The notes under the pieces: model-generated | The model's database searches: none | What the model saw: the letters and a program-made list of their open reading frames with translations, nothing else | Told to the model about the DNA's origin: nothing | NCBI GenBank assembly: GCA_004299485.1 | Contig: SCQP01000018.1 | Coordinates: 62,001-126,000 of the forward strand | Length of the DNA: 64,000 nucleotides | Origin: Acidobacteriota bacterium | Lineage (GTDB): Bacteria; Acidobacteriota; Terriglobia; Terriglobales; SCQP01 | Direction: 5' to 3' | In this document: positions 1 through 7,132 of the stretch, piece after piece | Numbering within the stretch: position 1 is the first letter of the stretch | Layout: the number at the start of each line of letters is the position of its first letter | Translations under genes and position numbers: made by a program

Positions 1-1096
1 CAAGCGCGACCCTTCCTTTACCGCCGAGCTGAACGAGCTGCTGCAGAAATTCGCCGGGCGGCCGACACCGCTGACGTTTGCGCCCCGCCTGACGGCGGAG
101 CTGGGCGGCGCCCGGATCTATCTCAAGCGCGAAGACCTGCTGCACACCGGCGCGCACAAGATCAACAACTGCCTGGGGCAGGCGCTGCTGGCGCGGCGGA
201 TGGGCAAGCGGCGCATCATTGCCGAGACCGGCGCGGGCCAGCACGGCGTGGCGACGGCAACGGTGTGCGCGCATTTCGGGATGGAATGCGTCGTGTACAT
301 GGGCGCCGACGACATGGCGCGGCAGGCGCTGAACGTGGCGCGCATGCGGCTGCTGGGGGCGGAAGTGCGGGCGGTGAACTCAGGAAGCCGCACGCTCAAG
401 GACGCAATCAATGAGGCCATGCGCGACTGGGTGAGCCGCTGCACGGACACACATTACTTGTTGGGGTCGGTGCTGGGCGCACATCCGTATCCGGCCATGG
501 TGCGGGATTTTCACATCTGCATCGGGCGGGAGGCGCGGCAGCAGATTCTGGCGGCGGAGGGACGGCTGCCGGCGGCGCTGATCGCCTGCGTGGGCGGAGG
601 GTCAAACGCCATCGGGCTGTTTCACGCGTTTCTCAACGACCCCGGCGTAGCGCTGATTGGTGTGGAAGCAGGCGGCCGGGGGACGGCCTTGGGCCAGCAT
701 GCCGCGCGCTTTCAGGCAGGTGAGGGCGGCGGGACGCCGGGCGTGCTGCAAGGGACATTCTCCTACCTGCTGCAGGATGCCTACGGACAGGTGGCGCCGA
801 CACACTCGATATCGGCGGGCCTGGATTATCCTTCGGTGGGGCCGGAGCACGCGGAGCTGCACGACCGGCGGCGCGCGGAGTACGTGGCTGCGGATGATGC
901 CGCAGCGCTCGAAGCGTGTCAGCGATTGTCACGGTTGGAAGGCATCATTCCGGCGCTGGAATCGGCCCATGCGGTGGCCGAGGCCTGCCGGCGCGCGCCA
1001 CAGATGGAACTGGACAGCGCGATGATCATCAATATCTCCGGGCGCGGCGATAAGGACATGGACATTCTCACGCGGGAGCTCAAACTGAACGCATGA
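1..1096 (+). CDS. trpB: Tryptophan synthase beta chain (5' end outside window)
   Basis: The reading frame is open from base 2 with no start, so the N-terminus lies upstream of the window. The protein catalyses PLP-dependent condensation of indole with serine to give tryptophan in the cytoplasm. The PLP lysine lies in the HTGAHKINN motif (about bases 143-169). The [11 protein letters not shown] substrate loop and the [10 protein letters not shown] phosphate-binding loop are both present. The stop codon overlaps the trpA start as ATGA at 1093-1096, so the two subunits are translationally coupled. They form the alpha2beta2 complex. Identification is secure; only the extent is partial. Confidence 0.97.
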   Translation, partial: KRDPSFTAELNELLQKFAGRPTPLTFAPRLTAELGGARIYLKREDLLHTGAHKINNCLGQALLARRMGKRRIIAETGAGQHGVATATVCAHFGMECVVYMGADDMARQALNVARMRLLGAEVRAVNSGSRTLKDAINEAMRDWVSRCTDTHYLLGSVLGAHPYPAMVRDFHICIGREARQQILAAEGRLPAALIACVGGGSNAIGLFHAFLNDPGVALIGVEAGGRGTALGQHAARFQAGEGGGTPGVLQGTFSYLLQDAYGQVAPTHSISAGLDYPSVGPEHAELHDRRRAEYVAADDAAALEACQRLSRLEGIIPALESAHAVAEACRRAPQMELDSAMIINISGRGDKDMDILTRELKLNA

Positions 1097-1878
1097 GCCG
1101 GCTGGAGCGTATCTTTGCCGAAAGCCAGACGCAACCGCGGGCGCTGATCCCCTACCTGACGATCGGCGATCCGACGCTCGACGCCAGCCGCGCGATTGCG
1201 CTGGCGCTGGCGGAAGCGGGCGCCGACATTATCGAGCTGGGCGTGCCCTTCAGCGACCCGGTGGCGGATGGGCCGGTGATTCAGGCCGCAAGCCAGCGCG
1301 CGCTGGCACAGGGCGTGCATTTGAGCGACGTGCTGGCGACGGCGCGCGCGATCCGCGATCGATCCAAGGTAGGACTGCTGCTGTTCAGCTATTACAACCC
1401 CATCCTGCGCTATGGCCTGGAGCCGTTCGCACGGGATGCGGCGGCAGCCGGATGCGACGGCGTGCTGGTGACGGATTTAATTCCCGAGGAAGCCGGCGAT
1501 TACCGCCGCATTCTGCAGGCGGCGGGACTGGACACGGTCTTTCTGGTGGCGCCGACTTCGCCGCCGGAGCGGCTGGGAGCGATCGCGGCGGCGAGCAGCG
1601 GATTCATCTACGCGGTTTCGCGGCTGGGAGTAACCGGCGGCAGCACCAGTGCCGGCAGCAGCCGGGATTTGATTGCGGAGCTGCGGCGGCATACCAAGCT
1701 GCCGGTCGCGGTTGGGTTTGGCATCGCCAGCGCGGAACAGGTGAGCGCGGTCGCGGCATATGCGGATGGCGCGGTAGTGGGTTCGGCGCTGGTGAGCGCG
1801 ATCGCCGCAGCGGCGCCGGGAACCGAGGCGGCGGCGGCGGCGCGGTTCTTGAAAGGCCTGAGAAATGGACATCGCTGA
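1093..1878 (+). CDS. trpA: Tryptophan synthase alpha chain
   Basis: This 261-residue TIM-barrel protein cleaves indole-3-glycerol phosphate to indole, which is channelled to TrpB. The catalytic Glu is in [16 protein letters not shown] (about residue 48) and the catalytic Asp in LVTDLIPEE (about residue 128 in this numbering). The phosphate-binding GFGIAS segment is near residue 205. Length is normal for the family. It overlaps trpB by 4 bases and the downstream chorismate mutase by 14 bases, so all three genes form one tightly coupled operon. Confidence 0.97.
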   Translation: MSRLERIFAESQTQPRALIPYLTIGDPTLDASRAIALALAEAGADIIELGVPFSDPVADGPVIQAASQRALAQGVHLSDVLATARAIRDRSKVGLLLFSYYNPILRYGLEPFARDAAAAGCDGVLVTDLIPEEAGDYRRILQAAGLDTVFLVAPTSPPERLGAIAAASSGFIYAVSRLGVTGGSTSAGSSRDLIAELRRHTKLPVAVGFGIASAEQVSAVAAYADGAVVGSALVSAIAAAAPGTEAAAAARFLKGLRNGHR

Positions 1879-2137
1879 ATGGCGCAAGCAAATTGACACG
1901 CTGGATCAGCAACTGGTGGCGCTGCTGAACCAGCGCTGTCGCTGCGCCCTGGCGATCGGCGAGCTGAAGCAGGCGCAGGGCCTGCCGATTGCCGAGCAGG
2001 AACGCGAAGAACGGGTGCTGGCCAATATCCGGGCGGCCAACCGGGATTGCGGCGGGCCGATCGATGATGCCGCGCTGGAACGCATCTTTAACTGCATCAT
2101 GGCGGAAATGCGGCGCTTGCAAGGGACGGGAAGCTAG
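1865..2137 (+). CDS. Chorismate mutase (AroQ type)
   Basis: This 90-residue all-helical AroQ-class protein converts chorismate to prephenate, the branch towards Phe and Tyr. It begins with the typical [22 protein letters not shown] helix, with an early Arg (catalytic-type residue) and the conserved D..L...L pattern, followed by K in IGELKQAQ and a C-terminal helix ending in MAEMRRLQ. It starts inside the end of trpA (14-base overlap), so it is the last gene of the trp transcript. That is an economical arrangement in which the competing chorismate branch is expressed together with trpAB. There is no periplasmic signal, so it is probably cytoplasmic. Confidence 0.9.
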   Translation: MDIAEWRKQIDTLDQQLVALLNQRCRCALAIGELKQAQGLPIAEQEREERVLANIRAANRDCGGPIDDAALERIFNCIMAEMRRLQGTGS

Positions 2138-3360
2138 CGCGCGAGCGCCGCGAGCAAAGCCCCAACCACCAGGGCCAGGGCACCGATGAGGAAGATGGGC
2201 TCGTAGCGGCTGGCGTGGGCGTAGATGCCGGAAAAGGCCATGGCGGCGGCGGCGTAGGCGCTGGAAAAGGCGAGCGTCATCACGCCCCAGGCGCGGGTGC
2301 GGCGGGCAGGCGGGGTCAGCTCGACCGTGCGCGCGGCAAATAGGGTGGTGGCGCCCATGCCGGCGGCGCCGACTAGCAGCGAGGAAATCACCAGCGGACC
2401 GGTCGTGGTCGCCCAGAGCGGCAGCGCCAAGCCCAGCGCCTCGATGACCATGCCGGCTGCGAGACTGCGGCGGACACCGAACCGGTCACCCAGCCAGCCG
2501 GCGGCGAGCGGACCGAAGGTGACGCCGATGCCAAATAAGAGGTAATCGTGACCACCGGCCTGCAAGCCGCGACTGAGCTGGCGGGCGATGAAATCGACCC
2601 AAAAGAGCGAGTGCGGAGCAAAGCCGACGGCGTTGCAGCAGTAGGCGGCGAACAGCCATACGAACGCCCAGGCGCCGGCGTCGCGCACTCGCGCTCCCCC
2701 GGGCATTGACTGGCGCCTGGCACCGAGTGGTGGAGGCGGGGCAACCTCAGCCGGGGCAACCGCCATTACGCTCCAACCGCTCCAGACGATGGCGGTGAGC
2801 ACAAAGCCGAGTAGTGCGAGCAAGAGCCAGGCGGCGGGCAAGCCCAGACGCACAAGCGCCGGGATGGCTTCGCCGGAAAAAATCATGCCCACGCCGACCC
2901 CGCCGAAGATCAAGCCGCCGACTACGCCGCGGGTGCGCGCCGGCACGAGAGCCAGAATGCTGGGCACCGCCAACACCATGAGCACGCCAGCGGCAACGCC
3001 GGCCAGCAGGCGCCAAACGGCGTACCAGGCAAATCCCCAATTCAGGGAGCAGGCGGCAAGGCTTCCGGAAGCCACCAGCATGGCCGCGCGCAGCCAGGGA
3101 GCGGGAGCACGATGGGCCAGCCAAGTGCCGGTGATGACCGCGCCAATGAGATAGCCCACCAGGTTGACAGAGGCCAGAAAGTCCGCAACCCCGGGCGTGA
3201 ACCAGCGCGCGTGCACCAACGCGGGAATCAACGGAGAGTAGCCAAAACGGGCAATGCCGAGACCTACGAACAGGGCCACCGCACCCAGCATTGCAGTCCG
3301 CCAGGGGGAGAGAATGGGCGCGGTCAGGCGCGAGGTGGGTTCCGGCATGAGGAATCTCAT
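2134..3360 (-). CDS. MFS transporter, YbfB/YjiJ-like
   Basis: This 408-residue integral membrane protein has about 12 predicted hydrophobic segments. The N-terminal motif LFVGLGIARFGYSPLIPALV is characteristic of the YbfB/YjiJ (MFS_4) branch of the major facilitator superfamily. The usual inter-domain hydrophilic loop lies near residues 205-225 (APPPPLGARRQSMPGGAR). The substrate cannot be read from the sequence. It converges on the trp operon, overlapping its last codon, and is transcribed away from the lipoprotein hydrolase at 3415. The 3361-3414 gap would hold both divergent promoters. Confidence 0.85.
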   Translation of the reverse strand: MRFLMPEPTSRLTAPILSPWRTAMLGAVALFVGLGIARFGYSPLIPALVHARWFTPGVADFLASVNLVGYLIGAVITGTWLAHRAPAPWLRAAMLVASGSLAACSLNWGFAWYAVWRLLAGVAAGVLMVLAVPSILALVPARTRGVVGGLIFGGVGVGMIFSGEAIPALVRLGLPAAWLLLALLGFVLTAIVWSGWSVMAVAPAEVAPPPPLGARRQSMPGGARVRDAGAWAFVWLFAAYCCNAVGFAPHSLFWVDFIARQLSRGLQAGGHDYLLFGIGVTFGPLAAGWLGDRFGVRRSLAAGMVIEALGLALPLWATTTGPLVISSLLVGAAGMGATTLFAARTVELTPPARRTRAWGVMTLAFSSAYAAAAMAFSGIYAHASRYEPIFLIGALALVVGALLAALAR

Positions 3361-3389
3361 TTTCCCATGCGCGGCTGCCTACTCTGCGA

Positions 3390-3395
3390 TACAGT
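3390..3395 (+). promoter_or_regulatory. Probable -10 element of first C45 hydrolase
   Basis: TACAGT lies 19 bases before the ATG, followed by GAGGAA as ribosome-binding site. The same leader layout is found in front of the second copy (4954), so promoter and leader appear to have been duplicated with the gene. No convincing -35 box is seen. Confidence 0.4.
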
Positions 3396-3414
3396 GGCGC
3401 CTGAGGAACCAGAT

Positions 3415-4917
3415 ATGCGCCGTTATTTACCGTTTTTGCTGCTGAGCGTGATTGCCGTTGTCGCCTGCTCGTCGGCCGGATCGAAAGCCGCCAAGCCGGA
3501 TCCGCGCCTGACCGGAGCGTATATGAGGCCGGCGCAGCAAGGCTGGTATTTTGTGCATCTGCAAGGGCCGCCGGGCACGATCGGCTACCAGAACGGCTAT
3601 TTACTGGCGCCGCGAATTGAGGATTTGCTGCAGGTGGTAGAGCTGGAACAGACGCACGACAGCCACCGGCCCTGGAGTTTTTTCCGGACCGAAGCGAAAG
3701 CAGAGATGTGGCCGCACATCGAGGCGGAATACCAGCAGGAGTTGCAAGGAATTGCCGACGGCGTGAACGCCCACGGCGGGCACGTGGACGTGTGGGATAT
3801 CACGGCCCTGAACGCGCTGGAGGAGTGGAGCTACTTCATTGAGCAGTGGGACAAGAACCATCCGCAACAGAAAGTGGCGCAGGCGCAGCACCGGACTGGG
3901 GCTACGGGCCCCCAGCCCGGTGCGGGCATAAGCGGGTCGCTCGGCGCAGCCGAGCGCGGCCCCGCGCCAATCAAAGCCCACTATCCCGGTGCGGGCGAAC
4001 ACTGCAGCGCCTTTGTGGCGACGGGCGCGTATACGAAAGACGGCAAGATCGTGCTTGCCCATAACGACTGGGCCAATTACCTGGACGGGGAACGCTGGAA
4101 CATCATCTACGACATCGCGCCGGAGCACGGCTATCACTTCGTCATGGACGGGCTGCCAGGCGTCATTCACAGCGCCGACGATTTCGGCGAAAACGCCGGC
4201 GGCATCATCATCACCGAAACCACCATCAGCGATTTTCATGGTTACGCGTTCAACAAGATTCCGGAATTCGTGCGGGCACGCAAGGCGATGCAGTACGCCT
4301 CGTCGATCCAGCAGTTTGCCCAGATCATGGAGGGCGGCAACAACGGCGGCTACGCCAACAACTGGCTGGTGGGCGACACCAAGACGAACGAGATTGCCGA
4401 TTTGGAGCTGGGACTGAAGGTGGTGACGCTGTCTACGTCGAAGAGCGGCTTCTTCGTGGGCTCGAATTTCCCGGTCAGCCCCAAGCTGGCCAGGGAAGAG
4501 ACGACCTTCAACCGGAAGGATCCGGCCAACAGCGAAAACGCGCGGCATACGCGCTGGCTGCAGTTGATGAAGCAGTACAAGGGCAAGATCGACGTCGCAG
4601 ATGCGAAGAAGTTTGAGAGCGATCACTACGACGCGATTTTGCACAAAATCAACCCGGACTACCGGACACTGTGCGGACACGGAGAAGGGCAACCGACCGG
4701 GGACATTCCTCTGGATATGGGAGCGGTCGAAGGCAAGGCCACGGACGCGGCGCTGGCGGCCAATTTGTCGTTCTGGGCGGTGGAGGGGCGGCCGTGCGGC
4801 GAAAGTTTTGTGGCGGCCACGTTTTTGAAGACCCACCCGCAATTTGCCTGGGAAGCGCCGGAGCTGCACGACATGCCTGGCCATGCCTGGATCGAAATTA
4901 AAACCGGCGGAAAATAG
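3415..4917 (+). CDS. C45 / phospholipase-B-like Ntn hydrolase, lipoprotein, copy 1
   Basis: This 500-residue protein has a signal peptide ending in a lipobox (VVAC, Cys about residue 19), so it is probably a lipoprotein. The ATG at 3415 was chosen because it gives an intact signal sequence preceded by GAGGAA, and because it matches copy 2. The predicted N-terminal nucleophile after autocleavage is Cys197 in the motif HCSAF. Downstream blocks (AHNDWANY, GVIHSADDFGENAGGIIITET, NNGGYANNWLVGD) match the acyltransferase/amidohydrolase C45 and phospholipase-B-like superfamily. The substrate is unknown. Compared with the adjacent paralogue it carries a 31-residue insertion just before the nucleophile, encoded by an interspersed repeat (3880-3972). 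Confidence 0.8.
   Translation: MRRYLPFLLLSVIAVVACSSAGSKAAKPDPRLTGAYMRPAQQGWYFVHLQGPPGTIGYQNGYLLAPRIEDLLQVVELEQTHDSHRPWSFFRTEAKAEMWPHIEAEYQQELQGIADGVNAHGGHVDVWDITALNALEEWSYFIEQWDKNHPQQKVAQAQHRTGATGPQPGAGISGSLGAAERGPAPIKAHYPGAGEHCSAFVATGAYTKDGKIVLAHNDWANYLDGERWNIIYDIAPEHGYHFVMDGLPGVIHSADDFGENAGGIIITETTISDFHGYAFNKIPEFVRARKAMQYASSIQQFAQIMEGGNNGGYANNWLVGDTKTNEIADLELGLKVVTLSTSKSGFFVGSNFPVSPKLAREETTFNRKDPANSENARHTRWLQLMKQYKGKIDVADAKKFESDHYDAILHKINPDYRTLCGHGEGQPTGDIPLDMGAVEGKATDAALAANLSFWAVEGRPCGESFVAATFLKTHPQFAWEAPELHDMPGHAWIEIKTGGK
3880..3972. repeat. In-frame palindromic repeat element, copy in C45 gene
   Basis: These 93 bases (31 codons) are absent from the tandem paralogue at the equivalent point (after codon VA, before K.xYP). 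They contain a hairpin with the apex GGC-GCA-GCC flanked by CGCTC/GAGCG stems. Forty-one bases (3929-3969) are identical to 22368-22408 in the MazG region. Reading frame is preserved. Confidence 0.85.
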
Positions 4918-4932
4918 CCGCTTTTTTCGTGG
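4905..4932 (+). terminator. Possible weak terminator between tandem hydrolases
   Basis: CGGC and GCCG flank an 8-base loop across the stop codon and are followed by six T residues. The stem is only about 4 bp, so termination would be weak; it is listed because the T run is exceptional in this GC-rich window. Confidence 0.3.
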
Positions 4933-4953
4933 TGCGGCCTTGCGGGTTCGGGG

Positions 4954-4959
4954 TATAGT
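4954..4959 (+). promoter_or_regulatory. Probable -10 element of second C45 hydrolase
   Basis: TATAGT lies 20 bases before the ATG at 4979, with GAGGAG as ribosome-binding site. It suggests that copy 2 has its own promoter rather than relying on readthrough from copy 1. Confidence 0.5.
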
Positions 4960-4978
4960 GGCGGCTGAGGAGCGAGAT

Positions 4979-6385
4979 ATGCGCCGTTACCTACCCTTAT
5001 TGCTACTGGGAGTGATTGCCGTCGTGGCCTGCTCGTCGGCAGGTTCGAAAGCGGCCAAGCCGGATCCGCGCCTGGCCGGGGCGTACATGAAACCGGCGCA
5101 GGATGGCTGGTATCTGGTCCACCTGCAGGGCACGCCCAGCGACATTGGCTTCCAGAACGGCTATTTGCTCGCCCCGCGCATCGAGGATTTCCTGCAAGTG
5201 GTCGAGCTGGAGCAGACGCATAACGGTCATCGGCCCTGGAGCTTTTTCCGCACCGAAGCCAAGCAGGTGATGTGGCCCTATATTGAGCCGGAATATCAGC
5301 AGGAGCTGCAAGGCATCGCCGACGGCGTCGATGCGCACGGCGGCCACGTGGACGTGTGGGATATCACGGCCATGAACGCGTTCGAGGAGTGGAGCTACTT
5401 CCTGGAGCAGTGGGACAAAGATCATCCGCAACAGAAGGTTGCCAAGCTGGATTATCCCGATGTGGGCGATCACTGCAGCGCCTTTGTCGCTACCGGCGCC
5501 TATACCAGCGACGGCAAAATCGTGCTGGCGCACAACAACTGGTCACCCTACATGCAGGGCTCACGCTGGAACATTATTTATGACATTACGCCGCAGCACG
5601 GCTATCACTTTGCGATGGACGGACTGCCGGGCGTGATTCACAGCGCCGACGATTTCGGCATCAATTCCGCCGGCATCATCATCACCGAGACCACCATCAG
5701 CGACTTCCATGGCTACAACTTCAACGGCGTGCCTGAGTTTGAGCGCGCGCGCAAGGCGATGCAGTATGCGTCGTCGATCAAGCAGTTCGCGCAGATCATG
5801 GAAGACGGCAACAACGGCGGTTATGCCAACAACTGGCTGGTGGGCGACACCAAGAACAACGAGATTGCCGACCTGGAACTGGGGCTGAAGGTGGTGACGC
5901 TGTCTACGTCCAAGAACGGCTTCTTCGTGGGCTCGAATTTTCCGGTCAGCCCCAAGCTGGCGAAGGAAGAAACGACCTTTAACCTGAAAGACCCGGCCAA
6001 TAGCGCCGACGCCCGGCATACGCGCTGGCTGGAGTTGATGAAGCAGTACAAGGGCAAGATCAACGTCGCCGCGGCGGAAAAGTTTGAGAGCGATCACTAC
6101 GACGTGATTCTGAAGAAGATCAACCCGGATTCCCGCTCGCTATGCGGGCATGGCGACACCCATCCGCCGTTCCATGATTCCGGCGCGGTCGAGGGCAAAG
6201 TGACGGACGCGGCGCTGGCGAACCATCTGTCGTTCTGGGCGGTGCAGGGGCACCCGTGCGGGGAGAGCTTCAACGCGGCGGCGTATCTGAAGGCACATCC
6301 GCAGTACGACTGGCAGGCGCCGGAACTGCGCGACATGCCGGGGCACTCCTGGACGGAATTCACGCTGGGCCTCAAGAGCAACTGA
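4979..6385 (+). CDS. C45 / phospholipase-B-like Ntn hydrolase, lipoprotein, copy 2
   Basis: This 468-residue tandem paralogue of the preceding gene is strongly conserved along its length. It has the same lipobox signal (LLGVIAVVAC) and the predicted nucleophile is Cys166 in HCSAF. The family blocks AHNNW, GVIHSADDFG and NNGGYANNWLVGDT are intact. The 31-position offset of the nucleophile relative to copy 1 exactly equals the repeat insertion in copy 1, so this gene preserves the ancestral form. The start at 4979 is fixed by the signal peptide and GAGGAG. It ends three bases before the stop of the convergent PIN gene. Function is likely extracytoplasmic amide or acyl hydrolysis; substrate unknown. 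Confidence 0.82.
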   Translation: MRRYLPLLLLGVIAVVACSSAGSKAAKPDPRLAGAYMKPAQDGWYLVHLQGTPSDIGFQNGYLLAPRIEDFLQVVELEQTHNGHRPWSFFRTEAKQVMWPYIEPEYQQELQGIADGVDAHGGHVDVWDITAMNAFEEWSYFLEQWDKDHPQQKVAKLDYPDVGDHCSAFVATGAYTSDGKIVLAHNNWSPYMQGSRWNIIYDITPQHGYHFAMDGLPGVIHSADDFGINSAGIIITETTISDFHGYNFNGVPEFERARKAMQYASSIKQFAQIMEDGNNGGYANNWLVGDTKNNEIADLELGLKVVTLSTSKNGFFVGSNFPVSPKLAKEETTFNLKDPANSADARHTRWLELMKQYKGKINVAAAEKFESDHYDVILKKINPDSRSLCGHGDTHPPFHDSGAVEGKVTDAALANHLSFWAVQGHPCGESFNAAAYLKAHPQYDWQAPELRDMPGHSWTEFTLGLKSN

Positions 6386-6388
6386 CGC

Positions 6389-6796
6389 TCAGCCGCGGAT
6401 GCGGCACTTGCCCCACTGAGCAAAGTGATGGTCGTAAGTAAACGCCTCCTGGATGTTTTGTACCTCCAGCAAGGCGAAACTCATCGCATCACACAGTGAC
6501 CAGTCTTTATCGCGGTAGCGTGCCAGGATGGAGCGCGCCCTCTCTTCTTCTCCACGGGTCAGGCGCACCACCGTCAATGGGCGCCGCTGCAGCCAGGCCC
6601 ATGCGGCATTCCGGCCAAGCCGCGACAGCAGAAGTGCATGCGCTTCCGCCTCGATATAATTCGTGATGATCCCTGCCCGACGCTCTGAAGCCAGAGCACC
6701 GGATGCTGCCATAGCCGCGGCATGGTGCTCATCGTCCGCATCAAGCCACGCCAGAATCGCGCTCGAGTCCCAGAGGACAGAAGGCGTCATTTCCAA
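6389..6796 (-). CDS. PIN-domain ribonuclease toxin (VapC-like)
   Basis: This 135-residue PIN fold has acidic metal-binding residues at the expected positions: LWDSSAILAWL (Asp near 10), ITNYIEAEAHALL (Glu near 50), LCDAMSFALLE (Asp near 102) and TYDHHFAQWG (Asp near 120). PIN toxins of this type cleave RNA. The gene overlaps the 3' end of the HTH gene at 6787 by 10 bases, the usual antitoxin-then-toxin order. It converges with the C45 hydrolase, leaving 3 bases. Confidence 0.85.
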   Translation of the reverse strand: MEMTPSVLWDSSAILAWLDADDEHHAAAMAASGALASERRAGIITNYIEAEAHALLLSRLGRNAAWAWLQRRPLTVVRLTRGEEERARSILARYRDKDWSLCDAMSFALLEVQNIQEAFTYDHHFAQWGKCRIRG

Positions 6797-7086
6797 TGTG
6801 GCTGCCCGAGGATGGCGTATTTATCGCCCGAGCCCGGTCCCTTGCCTCCGCTGCGGTACTTGCCCAGCAGCTCGAACATCGGGTTATCGAAAGTAAACGG
6901 CGGCAGGTTGGCAAACCTTAGGTCCACACGGGAGCGGGGGCGCCGCACTGCGGAGGCGGGGATGCGGCGGCGGCCATGCGTACGGACACTTCTCAAACTA
7001 CCGCGTTGCAACATGCGGTAAACCGTGGCGCGAGACACGCCCAGCCGGCGGCCGGCCTCTTCCACGCTCAACAACTCCTGCGCCAT
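6787..7086 (-). CDS. Excisionase/MerR-type HTH protein, probable antitoxin
   Basis: This 99-residue protein has a N-terminal helix-turn-helix of the excisionase (helix_turn_helix_17) type: LLSVEEAGRRLGVSRATVYRMLQRGSLRSVRTHGRRRI. A C-terminal tail of about 50 residues probably binds the PIN toxin. The 10-base overlap with the PIN gene implies coupled translation and a type II toxin-antitoxin unit. HTH antitoxins normally bind their own promoter, here in the short 7087-7132 gap. An isolated regulator is the alternative, but the overlap argues against it. Confidence 0.78.
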   Translation of the reverse strand: MAQELLSVEEAGRRLGVSRATVYRMLQRGSLRSVRTHGRRRIPASAVRRPRSRVDLRFANLPPFTFDNPMFELLGKYRSGGKGPGSGDKYAILGQPHWK

Positions 7087-7132
7087 AGGCTTACTGTATC
7101 ATGCGACACTCGAATTCTCATTTTTCTCACAC

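Noticed and set aside
3112-3414. 100-residue N-terminal extension of C45 copy 1
   Set aside because: It is antisense to the MFS gene. The lipoprotein signal begins at 3415 and matches copy 2.
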